Position numbers and translations under genes: made by a program. A DNA stretch of 8,467 nt from contig JAKAHF010000065.1 of assembly GCA_021815245.1 (NCBI GenBank), positions 1-8,467 of the forward strand, written 5' to 3'. The first letter of the stretch is position 1. The number at the start of each line of letters is the position of its first letter. This stretch comes from Actinomycetes bacterium. Its GTDB lineage: Bacteria > Actinomycetota > Thermoleophilia > RBG-16-64-13. The notes below the pieces were generated by a model. That model ran no database searches. It saw nothing but the letters and a program-made list of their open reading frames with translations, and had not been told where the DNA came from. This document shows, piece by piece, positions 1 to 7,735 of the stretch.

Positions 1-19
1 TCGCTCGGCGGCCTAGGCC

Positions 20-2627
<2,608 letters not shown>

Positions 2628-2629
<2 letters not shown>

Positions 2630-2633
2630 GGGG
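2628..2633 (+). promoter_or_regulatory. Ribosome binding site choosing the ATG start of the metallopeptidase
   Basis: AAGGGG overlaps the gyrA stop codon and lies 8 bases before the ATG at 2642. The in-frame GTG at 2633 overlaps this site and so cannot be served by it. The ATG is therefore the better start, and translation is probably coupled to gyrA. Confidence 0.6.
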
Positions 2634-2641
2634 TGTCCAAA

Positions 2642-3322
2642 ATGGCTTCTTACTACTGGTCCATGCTCCTCCTCGTTCCGGCACTGGTTCTCGGCATCTA
2701 TGCCCAAGCGAAGGTCAGTTCGGCCTTCAACCGGTATTCGCAGGTCGCGTCGCGCCGGGGGCTCACCGGAGCGCAGGTGGCACGGCTACTGCTCGACTCT
2801 GCCGGCTTGAACAGCGTGGGCATAGAGGTCGCCGGCAGCAAGTTGTCCGACCACTACGATCCACGTGATCGCTCGCTCACCCTCAGCCCGCAGGTCGGCA
2901 ACAGCAACTCGCTGGCGGCGCTCGGCGTTGCCGCCCACGAAGCCGGTCACGCCATGCAGCACGCGGAGGGATATGCCGCTTTCCGGCTGCGCAGCGCCAT
3001 CGTGCCGGTGGCGAACTTCGGCAACTACGGCGGTTTCCTTCTCTTCTTCGTGGGTCTGGCCTTCTTTCGCAGCGGTTTGCTCATGACGGTCGGCATCCTG
3101 CTGTTCTCTGCCGCCGTGCTGTTCACGCTGGTCACGTTGCCCGTCGAATTCAATGCCTCCAGGCGGGCGATGACCCTTCTCGAAAACAGGAGCATCCTCA
3201 TGGGCGAAGAACTAGAGGGTGCAAAGAAGGTGTTGAGCGCCGCTGCGCTCACCTACGTGGCCGCCGCCCTGATGGCCATCCTGCAGCTGGTGAGGCTCAT
3301 CCTGATCAGTCGCGAGAGGTAG
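2642..3322 (+). CDS. Membrane neutral zinc metallopeptidase, YugP family
   Basis: Predicted membrane-bound zinc protease of 226 residues, about the usual length for the YugP / Zn-peptidase-2 family. A hydrophobic N-terminal segment (about 6-22) is followed by the block GLTGAQVARLLLDSAGL and the signature HYDPRDRSLTLS at 71-82. The zinc and catalytic motif is HEAGH at 99-103 (His99, Glu100, His103). A likely third ligand, Glu169, lies in LPVEFNAS, which is typical of this family. Further membrane segments lie near 128-142, 146-166 and 200-222, so the active site sits between membrane helices, at or near the membrane surface. Substrates of the family are not established. The gene starts 12 bp after gyrA and is probably transcribed with it. 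This is unusual company for gyrase, and I infer shared expression, not shared function. Family identity is secure; the biological role is unknown. Confidence 0.9.
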   Translation: MASYYWSMLLLVPALVLGIYAQAKVSSAFNRYSQVASRRGLTGAQVARLLLDSAGLNSVGIEVAGSKLSDHYDPRDRSLTLSPQVGNSNSLAALGVAAHEAGHAMQHAEGYAAFRLRSAIVPVANFGNYGGFLLFFVGLAFFRSGLLMTVGILLFSAAVLFTLVTLPVEFNASRRAMTLLENRSILMGEELEGAKKVLSAAALTYVAAALMAILQLVRLILISRER

Positions 3323-3339
3323 CGCCTCGCTCCTCAGCC

Positions 3340-3370
3340 GACTCCGGTGAGCCGCAGCCCGGCAGGAGTC
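3340..3370 (+). other. Nested inverted repeat between the peptidase and the CobB/CbiA-like gene
   Basis: GACTCC (3340-3345) pairs with GGAGTC (3365-3370), and inside it GCCG (3351-3354) pairs with CGGC (3360-3363) around a five-base loop. A small RNA hairpin is possible in this 106-bp gap. No T-run follows, so it is not a standard intrinsic terminator. It could stabilise an mRNA end or be chance in GC-rich DNA. Confidence 0.3.
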
Positions 3371-3428
3371 CGGACGCCGTGCTCGGTCACGCTGGTCGGG
3401 CCGCGGCTGAATAGCGAGGGGGAGTCGA

Positions 3429-4790
3429 ATGTCGGCACCGCGACTACTACTCGTTCCGACCCATCGCACGGCGTTGGCCGATGCCGTCGCGGCTGCGTTG
3501 GCCGAGCTCTTCATCGCCCGAGGGCAGCAGGTGCGATACCACCATCTCGGCCCGGTCGGGCCGGCGGCCTGCTGGGACCGCTGGGAGGGCTCATCGTTTC
3601 TCGACGCCGGTCTCTACAGCGAAGAGGCTTTGCTGGGACTGTACGAAGCGGCCACCCGCGGGGCCGAGCTCTCGCTGCTCTCCACCGATTGGGGAGTGCT
3701 CGACAACCCGCCCGACGCTGCATGGACGCCGGCCACCATCGCCCGGCTGCTCGACTGCCCGGTCTTGCTGGCGGTCGACTGCCGCGAATGGCGTAACGGT
3801 CTGCGCCTTCTCGCGGCGGGTTTTCGGACGCACCTCGATACGATCAACCTCGCCGGGGTCTTGCTCACCGGGGTCGCCGACCAGCAGCAGCTGGATCTCA
3901 TTCGCCCGATCTTCGCCGGCCAGGACGTACCGATCGTCGGGTGCCTGTTCGCGGGCGACGGGCCTGAATGGGGTGCCGCGGCTCCGGGCGCCTGGGGTCT
4001 TCCTCTCGATCCGGACATGCTCGACGCGGTGGCGCGCCAGGTCGATCTGCGCGGCGTGGTCACGTTGGCGGGTCAGCGAGGATTCCTGCCCTCTCAGAAC
4101 CAGCTGACCGACCGCAGCGGAGGCGGACCGCTCGTCATGGTCGCCGGTGGCAAAGGGTTCGGACTCTGGAGCCGCGATTCCATAGAAGTACTGCGGGCCA
4201 CGGGAGCCCAGGTGCGGCGTCTCGACCTTCTCGAAGACGCGGTGCTGCCGCACGATGCCGCCGGACTGGTCCTGGCCGGCACGACCTGGCCCTCGGCGCT
4301 GGCCGACATCGCTATGAACACGTCCTTGCTCGATTCGATAACCAAGGGAGTCCGAGCCGGGCTGCCCACACTCGCCCTCGGCGGCGGCGCCCTTCTCCTG
4401 CTCGACAAAGTGCAAGACCTGCTTGGCCGAACCTCCGACCTCGCGGGCGTCGTCCCCGCGGAAGCCGAGATCCTCTGGGAGTTGAACGAGCCCGTGCGCA
4501 TGGATGTCACGGCACTCCGTGACAATCTGCTGCTCGCGCAAGGAGAGAGCGTTCCGGCCTGGCTGTTCACCGACGCCGAGACCACCGACATGAGAGACCC
4601 GGGCGACCGAGCCGAGCCCGCGCTGCGGATCGGCACCGGCGACACCGCGGGGGGGTTCGACGGACTAGCCGGTGACTCGCTCGTGTGCACCACAGCCCTC
4701 ATCCATCTCTCGGCGCGGCCGGGCCTGGCTTCTCGCTTCGTGCGCCGTTGTTCGGACTACGCTTCTCGACGTTTCGACAATCGCAGGTGA
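3429..4790 (+). CDS. CobB/CbiA-like protein lacking both active sites (putative pseudoenzyme)
   Basis: Full-length (453 residues) relative of cobyrinate a,c-diamide synthase, which uses an ATP-binding dethiobiotin-synthetase-like domain and a class I glutaminase domain to amidate a corrinoid precursor. The fold is recognisable throughout: the opening strand and TH of the P-loop strand (residues 5-12), NLAGVLLTGV (140-149), VPIVGCLF (167-174), the linker strand and helix GKGFGLWSRDSIEVLRATGA (241-260), AGLVLAGTTWP (278-288), GLPTLALGGGALLLL (311-325), and the C-terminal ALIHLSARPGLASRFV (423-438). Catalysis looks lost. The P-loop GVGKTT is replaced by TALADA (14-19), the Mg-binding EGxMGLxDG region is STDWGVLDN (85-93), and the glutaminase nucleophile in ECGG is Gly318 (LGGG). 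The second His of the HxH motif survives as His426. The start has the purine-rich GAGGGGGAG at 3416-3424. The frame is intact and the gene lies alone among non-cobalamin genes. A binding or regulatory role is inferred; the ligand is unknown. Confidence 0.72.
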   Translation: MSAPRLLLVPTHRTALADAVAAALAELFIARGQQVRYHHLGPVGPAACWDRWEGSSFLDAGLYSEEALLGLYEAATRGAELSLLSTDWGVLDNPPDAAWTPATIARLLDCPVLLAVDCREWRNGLRLLAAGFRTHLDTINLAGVLLTGVADQQQLDLIRPIFAGQDVPIVGCLFAGDGPEWGAAAPGAWGLPLDPDMLDAVARQVDLRGVVTLAGQRGFLPSQNQLTDRSGGGPLVMVAGGKGFGLWSRDSIEVLRATGAQVRRLDLLEDAVLPHDAAGLVLAGTTWPSALADIAMNTSLLDSITKGVRAGLPTLALGGGALLLLDKVQDLLGRTSDLAGVVPAEAEILWELNEPVRMDVTALRDNLLLAQGESVPAWLFTDAETTDMRDPGDRAEPALRIGTGDTAGGFDGLAGDSLVCTTALIHLSARPGLASRFVRRCSDYASRRFDNRR

Positions 4791-4800
4791 CCGGGGCCGC

Positions 4801-4830
4801 GGCGCCGGCAGCTCTGGTCAGAGCGGCGCC
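4801..4830 (+). terminator. GC-rich hairpin after the CobB/CbiA-like gene, without a T-run
   Basis: GGCGCC (4801-4806) can pair with GGCGCC (4825-4830), and GCTCT (4811-4815) with AGAGC (4820-4824), around a GGTC loop with a four-base bulge. It lies 10 bp after the stop codon, as a terminator would, but no T-run follows. It could be a T-less terminator, an mRNA-end stabiliser, or fortuitous. It overlaps the -35 element proposed for the next gene. Confidence 0.35.
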
Positions 4831-4843
4831 GGTGCGGTAGCCT
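4815..4843 (+). promoter_or_regulatory. Candidate promoter of the chorismate mutase-like gene
   Basis: TGGTCA (4815-4820) is separated by exactly 17 bases from TAGCCT (4838-4843), an actinobacterial-style TAnnnT -10. Transcription would begin near 4850, giving a leader of about 25 bases that contains the GGGAGG ribosome site. The match is modest (4/6 and 3/6), so this is a proposal. Confidence 0.35.
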
Positions 4844-4864
4844 ACGTAGCTCATTTGAAACAGC

Positions 4865-4870
4865 GGGAGG
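4865..4870 (+). promoter_or_regulatory. Ribosome binding site supporting a GTG start
   Basis: GGGAGG lies 4 bases before the GTG at 4875. It is the only good site in the region, and no in-frame ATG offers a plausible alternative before the conserved helix begins, so it fixes the GTG as the start. Confidence 0.65.
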
Positions 4871-4874
4871 CGAA

Positions 4875-5174
4875 GTGGAGACTCCGAACACCGATCCGGT
4901 CATCAGACAATACCGGGAGCAGATCTCGGACAACGATCTGAAGATCCTCGAGGCGCTCAACAAAAGGGTCCAGCTGGTCAAGACCCTCAAAGACTACAAA
5001 GAGAGCCACGGCTTCAGTTTCTACGACGCGGCGCAAGAGGACTGGGTCATCACCTATCTGTGCCGCGCCAATCGCGGTCCCCTGTCGAACGAGACTGTTC
5101 GGGAGATCTTCGGGGTGCTCCTACAGCTGGTGAAGAAGGAAGCTGCGGCCCTCAGCGAGCGGCAGTCGAAGTAG
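4875..5174 (+). CDS. Small AroQ-type chorismate mutase-like protein, one active-site position altered
   Basis: All-helical protein of 99 residues, the size of a free-standing AroQ chorismate mutase domain. Such enzymes turn chorismate into prephenate on the way to Phe and Tyr, as dimers in the cytoplasm. Positions matching the E. coli mutase domain are Arg14 (Arg11), Arg31 (Arg28), Lys42 (Lys39), Asp51 (Asp48) and Glu55 (Glu52), spaced alike (+3 throughout). The position of E. coli Arg51, normally Arg in the RE pair, is Gln54 here (AAQED). The last helix (about 75-95) is too divergent to assign the Ser84 and Gln88 counterparts. The protein may be a low-activity mutase, accept a related substrate, or act as a regulatory dimer. 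It starts with GTG behind GGGAGG, has its own candidate promoter, and follows the CobB/CbiA-like gene by 84 bp. No other aromatic amino acid gene is in the window, so pathway membership is not supported by context. Confidence 0.75.
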   Translation: METPNTDPVIRQYREQISDNDLKILEALNKRVQLVKTLKDYKESHGFSFYDAAQEDWVITYLCRANRGPLSNETVREIFGVLLQLVKKEAAALSERQSK

Positions 5175-5307
5175 CTTCGTCTCCTGATCCCGCGACGCCG
5201 CGGCCCGGTCATCGGCGATCGTGCCGGCAGCGCGCCGCACCAGTACCGCTATGAACCCGGTCGCGTCGGTGGTGCTCCGCCGGCCGGCCGGGATGCAACC
5301 GTTGCGG

Positions 5308-5793
5308 CTAGAAGTCGCCGGGGGACACGTCGTCGAGGAACTGCTTGAACTCCTTGACCACTTCCTCGATATCCTCGACTTCCTGGGCGAATTCGATGCC
5401 GTTGGCGTCGAGTACCTCTACGGCTGCGAATATGGGCGCATCGGTTCTCACCGCGAGCGCGATCGCATCTGAGGGTCGGGAGTCCAGTTGGATCTCGTTG
5501 CCGCCGCTCTCCAGTCGTAGAACGGCATAGAACGTGTTGTCACGAAGCTCGGTCACCAAAACGCTCTCGACGCTCGCCGACAGGCGCTCGATGGCTGAGG
5601 CCAGCAGGTCGTGGGTCATCGGCCGCGGCAATTCGGCGTTCTGAAGCTTCATGAGTATGGCCGCAGCTTCTGGATGCCCGATCCAGATCGGGAGGAAGCG
5701 GTTCTTGCCCTCGACCTTGAGAAGTACGATAGGCTGCTTACTCGCGACGTCGAAGCTGACCCCGTAGACGCTGACTTTCTCGAAGCCTTCCAT
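5308..5793 (-). CDS. BFN-domain (DUF151) protein
   Basis: Protein of 161 residues made almost entirely of one BFN/DUF151 domain. The hallmark blocks are LPIWIG at 34-39 followed by PEAAAI, RPMTHDLL at 57-64, NTFYAVLRL at 86-94, and the strongly conserved DSRPSDAIALAVR at 104-116. The C-terminal 30 residues form a charged, probably helical tail (EVEDIEEVVKEFKQFLDD). The family is named bifunctional nuclease after a plant member reported to cut DNA and RNA; the bacterial role is not established, so nuclease activity should not be assumed. The start is ATG at 5793, with GAGGAG at 5797-5802 on the minus strand only three bases away. The gene converges on the chorismate mutase-like gene (133-bp gap, no convincing terminator) and diverges from the tRNA genes, sharing a 95-bp control region with them. 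Confidence 0.92.
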   Translation of the reverse strand: MEGFEKVSVYGVSFDVASKQPIVLLKVEGKNRFLPIWIGHPEAAAILMKLQNAELPRPMTHDLLASAIERLSASVESVLVTELRDNTFYAVLRLESGGNEIQLDSRPSDAIALAVRTDAPIFAAVEVLDANGIEFAQEVEDIEEVVKEFKQFLDDVSPGDF

Positions 5794-5821
5794 GGTCTCC
5801 TCGCTCGGGATGTCACCACCT

Positions 5822-5827
5822 AGATTA
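5822..5827 (-). promoter_or_regulatory. Candidate -10 element of the BFN-domain gene
   Basis: On the minus strand the bases read TAATCT, a good TAnnnT -10. Transcription would start near 5815 and give a leader of about 20 bases with the GAGGAG site. No convincing -35 is seen 16-18 bases upstream. Confidence 0.35.
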
Positions 5828-5845
5828 CTCTGGTTCAGCAGAGAC

Positions 5846-5877
5846 GTGCCATCCTCCCGCCCAGGTTTTGATAAACT
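5846..5877 (+). promoter_or_regulatory. Candidate promoter of the tRNA genes
   Basis: The only AT-rich patch before tRNA-Ile contains TAAACT (5872-5877), with GATAAA (5870-5875) as an overlapping alternative. GTGCCA (5846-5851; 4/6 of the -35 consensus) lies 18 bases before GATAAA. Either -10 would place the transcript start at about 5882-5885, a few bases before the tRNA at 5889. Confidence 0.4.
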
Positions 5878-5888
5878 TCCCGGCGCGC

Positions 5889-5962
<74 letters not shown>

Positions 5963-6022
5963 CTACCTGTCTTCGACCGGTCTTCGCGGCGCAACACGGC
6001 CGTACAGCAGCCTGCGCAGTTC

Positions 6023-6095
6023 GGGGGATTAGCTCAGTTGGGAGAGCGCCGCCTTTGCACGGCGGAGGTCGCCGGTTCGACCCCGGTATCCTCCA
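6023..6095 (+). tRNA. tRNA-Ala (anticodon TGC)
   Basis: A complete 73-base cloverleaf. The acceptor GGGGGAT pairs with ATCCTCC (6088-6094) and includes the G3:U70 wobble pair that marks alanine tRNAs for alanyl-tRNA synthetase; the discriminator is A6095. The anticodon stem CCGCC/GGCGG holds loop TTTGCAC with anticodon TGC at 6056-6058, and the T stem is GCCGG/CCGGT. No CCA is encoded. Five T residues follow at 6097-6101. It is probably co-transcribed with tRNA-Ile and perhaps with the stress protein gene that starts 31 bases later. Confidence 0.97.
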
Positions 6096-6104
6096 CTTTT
6101 TGGC

Positions 6105-6115
6105 ATACCGGGTAT
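6105..6115. repeat. Short dyad ATACC-G-GGTAT between tRNA-Ala and the stress protein gene
   Basis: A perfect 5-bp inverted repeat around one base, just before the ribosome site of the next gene. In RNA its bases 6105-6111 (ATACCGG) are also the exact complement of CCGGTAT (6083-6089) in the T-arm and acceptor strand of tRNA-Ala. It may be an operator, part of an RNA switch, or chance. Confidence 0.35.
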
Positions 6116-6116
6116 C

Positions 6117-6122
6117 GGAGGA
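6117..6122 (+). promoter_or_regulatory. Ribosome binding site supporting the TTG start of the universal stress protein
   Basis: GGAGGA lies 4 bases before TTG at 6127. The frame stays open upstream into the tRNA-Ala gene, but universal stress proteins begin right at this point (xFDRIMVAVDG), so this site fixes the start. GGAGG (6117-6121) is complementary to CCTCC (6090-6094) in the tRNA-Ala acceptor strand. Confidence 0.75.
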
Positions 6123-6126
6123 CTTC

Positions 6127-6555
6127 TTGATCTTCGACCGCATAATGGTCGCCGTCGATGGCACCGACGTGTCGCTTCGGGCGGTCAGAGTCGCCGCGGA
6201 AATGGCCGCTCGCTACAAGTCAGAGTTCGTTATCGTGACGGTGGTGTCTGTGCCGCAGCACCTCATGTTGTCGGCGAACATGGACCAGCGCGCGATCGGC
6301 ACCTACATCGAACGCCTCGCCCAGGGCTCCTTGGCGGGAGCGATCGCCTTGCTCCGCGAAGTCGGCGTCGGCGCTGAGATCAAGGCCGTGGTCGGCCCTC
6401 CCGCTGAGACCATCCTCTCCGAGATAGAGTCGAGCGGGGCCGATCTTCTCGTGATGGGCCGCCGCAACCGCTACGAGCCAAAGGACCTCATCCTCGGGAG
6501 CGTCAGCTACCGCGTATCGCGGCACGTTCGCGTGCCGATACTGCTCGTGCCGTAG
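6127..6555 (+). CDS. Universal stress protein, UspA family
   Basis: A single-domain universal stress protein of 142 residues (usual 140-150), cytoplasmic and probably dimeric. The N-terminal strand FDRIMVAVDG (3-12) carries the conserved Asp11. The C-terminal nucleotide-binding signature, normally G-2x-G-9x-G(S/T), is G111-RR-N114-RYEPKDLIL-G124-S125. The second glycine is therefore Asn, which may weaken or change ATP binding, while the spacing and the GS pair are kept. The last strand VPILLVP is typical. The family supports survival under stress through poorly defined binding roles. The start is TTG with GGAGGA. The gene begins only 31 bases after tRNA-Ala with no recognisable promoter between them, so it is probably expressed from the tRNA promoter. 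No clear terminator follows. Confidence 0.9.
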   Translation: MIFDRIMVAVDGTDVSLRAVRVAAEMAARYKSEFVIVTVVSVPQHLMLSANMDQRAIGTYIERLAQGSLAGAIALLREVGVGAEIKAVVGPPAETILSEIESSGADLLVMGRRNRYEPKDLILGSVSYRVSRHVRVPILLVP

Positions 6556-6680
6556 CAGCGGCCACAACCCGCGCCCCACGTCGAACGCCTGGCTCTTCGT
6601 CGTCGCAAGCGGTACTCTAAGAGCGTGCAAACTCCACCTCTGGCGTACGGAGGCGTTTCACAAAGTCAATTTAGCAACAG

Positions 6681-6699
6681 TCATTGCAAACTCATTGCA
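6681..6699 (+). repeat. Tandem octamer TCATTGCA, 11 bp apart
   Basis: TCATTGCA occurs at 6681-6688 and again at 6692-6699, one helical turn apart. The first copy covers the proposed -35 (TTGCAA). TTGCAT at the end of the second copy (6695-6700) is mirrored by ATGCAA at 6711-6716, across the -10. GCAACAG also occurs twice (6674-6680 and 6713-6719). The pattern resembles a protein-binding site array over a promoter. Confidence 0.45.
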
Positions 6700-6712
6700 T
6701 CTGACGTACAAT
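6684..6712 (+). promoter_or_regulatory. Strong candidate promoter of the degenerate GGDEF protein gene
   Basis: TTGCAA (6684-6689) is followed after exactly 17 bases by TACAAT (6707-6712), 4/6 and 5/6 matches to the sigma-70 consensus, inside the most AT-rich stretch of the window. The start would be near 6719-6720, leaving a leader of about 7 bases before ATG 6727 with a short GAGGG (6719-6723). Confidence 0.7.
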
Positions 6713-6726
6713 GCAACAGAGGGCAC

Positions 6727-7671
6727 ATGACGGGACAGCTGACAGCCAGGCGTGCGCGTGTCACCGAGCATCACAAAGCTCGGGCGAGAGTGGTCCTCCT
6801 GACATTGATCGGCCTGATCTGCCCCCCGCTGGCCGGCGTACGTTCTGTCGCTGTCTGGATCTTCTACATCATGTTCCTCGTCGCCTACTCCCTGTGGTCC
6901 CTGCGTCTGACCCGCAACTTCTCCGGCGATAGGCGCCTCGGCTACCTGCTCTCCGCAACCGACACTGCCATCCTCCTCCCGGTGCTCGTCTGGAGTTCAG
7001 CCGCAGCGATCCGGGGCGCCTTGCTCGGAGTCTGTGTCGCGGGGGTTCTCACCAGCTACTGGGTCGACCGCAGGGAGGGCCGACGCAGCTACCGCAACGC
7101 AGAAGCCGACGAGGCGACAGCTTGCGAAACCGCGCCTCAGGTGGTCGAATCGCCTCTCGAACGGGCCCTCCGCGTACGGCTGCACGTGTACGAAGCCACA
7201 CGCACCAGATTCGCGCTCGTCGTGCTGCGTATCGTGAGGTTCGACGAGGTCAGGGCCTACTACGGTGAGGAAGCGGCCGAGCACATGGTGAGTACCATCG
7301 TCCGCCGGTGCTTGCGCCTGCTCGGCGCCGATGCCCAGGACTTCGTTCTTCCGGGAGGTCGAGTGGCGTTCGCCTTCTCTACCGGATCAGGAAGCACACG
7401 CAGCACCCTGCGCGACAACACCTTCGAGCTGCTCGATCCTTACGACATTGAGAGTTTCGCCATGGGACTCGGCCGGAGAGCCTGCGAACACCTCATAGAC
7501 GGGCACCGGGCCGAATGCGTAGTGGGCTGGGCCGCGGCGCCTGCCGATGGGCTCACTCCCGACGATCTGATGTACGCGGCCGAGGCCGGCGCTCAAAGCA
7601 CCGACGCCTTCCGGCGCGTCGCCGGTTCGAGCGTGACCGTGGCCGACCGGTCGAGGGCCGCCGCCGGGTAG
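6727..7671 (+). CDS. Membrane protein with a degenerate GGDEF-like domain
   Basis: Protein of 314 residues. The N-terminal third is hydrophobic, with probable membrane segments near 21-38, 41-58, 73-90 and 96-112. A charged linker (about 113-140) leads to a cytoplasmic domain at about 143-300 with the layout of a GGDEF (diguanylate cyclase) domain: RFALVVLRIVRFDEVRAYYG (161-180) matches the first strand and helix of that fold, a helix follows at 182-199, and VVGWAAAPADGLTPDDLMYAAEAG (265-288) matches the closing blocks SIGIA and LLxxADxAL. The signature loop is GGRVAF (210-215) instead of GG(D/E)EF, and the metal-binding Asp of the first strand is not evident, so cyclase activity is unlikely. 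A regulatory or GTP/c-di-GMP-binding role is inferred. ATG 6727 is chosen because the promoter ends just before it; GTG at 6625 is in frame but would make the AT-rich promoter coding. No EAL domain or c-di-GMP partner is in the window. Confidence 0.7.
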   Translation: MTGQLTARRARVTEHHKARARVVLLTLIGLICPPLAGVRSVAVWIFYIMFLVAYSLWSLRLTRNFSGDRRLGYLLSATDTAILLPVLVWSSAAAIRGALLGVCVAGVLTSYWVDRREGRRSYRNAEADEATACETAPQVVESPLERALRVRLHVYEATRTRFALVVLRIVRFDEVRAYYGEEAAEHMVSTIVRRCLRLLGADAQDFVLPGGRVAFAFSTGSGSTRSTLRDNTFELLDPYDIESFAMGLGRRACEHLIDGHRAECVVGWAAAPADGLTPDDLMYAAEAGAQSTDAFRRVAGSSVTVADRSRAAAG

Positions 7672-7717
7672 CCCCGCGGGCCCCGCTCACCTCCCGAGGA
7701 TCGGACCTTCGCCGCCC

Positions 7718-7728
7718 TATGGTACAGT
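7718..7728 (+). promoter_or_regulatory. Candidate -10 elements giving a leaderless ddl transcript
   Basis: TACAGT (7723-7728) ends 7 bases before the ATG at 7736, the spacing expected when transcription starts at the start codon itself. TATGGT (7718-7723) overlaps it as an alternative. No -35 is convincing and no ribosome site precedes the ATG. Both facts are common in leaderless genes of high-GC Gram-positive bacteria. Confidence 0.45.
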
Positions 7729-7735
7729 TCCCCGC

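Noticed and set aside
1..16. Last four codons (RSAA, stop) of an upstream gene such as gyrB
   Set aside because: Too short to support a call, and the ending does not resemble the usual GyrB C-terminus. Mentioned only to bound the gyrA start.
2633..2641. GTG at 2633 as start of the metallopeptidase
   Set aside because: It overlaps the AAGGGG that serves ATG 2642 and has no ribosome site of its own.
3591..4541. 316-codon minus-strand frame opposite the CobB/CbiA-like gene
   Set aside because: The forward frame aligns with a protein family over its full length. The reverse frame shows no recognisable motif.
5175..5307. Terminator or small gene between the convergent chorismate mutase-like and BFN-domain genes
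   Set aside because: Only a tight GCAAC-C-GTTGC dyad (5295-5305) and GC-rich palindromes are present, with no T-run and no frame with a ribosome site.
6097..6101. T5 run after tRNA-Ala as an intrinsic terminator
   Set aside because: The only stem directly before it is the tRNA acceptor itself, and the run is short. It may weaken transcription but is not a clear terminator.
6671..6679. DnaA-box-like TTAGCAACA in the AT-rich island
   Set aside because: Only 7 of 9 bases match TTATCCACA, no second convincing box or AT-rich unwinding tract is nearby, and the repeats fit a promoter better.
6625..6726. GTG at 6625 as start of the GGDEF-like protein, with TACTCT at 6613-6618 as a leaderless -10
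   Set aside because: It would add 34 residues unlike the rest of the protein, and would place the best promoter of the window inside the coding region. It remains possible as an alternative start.
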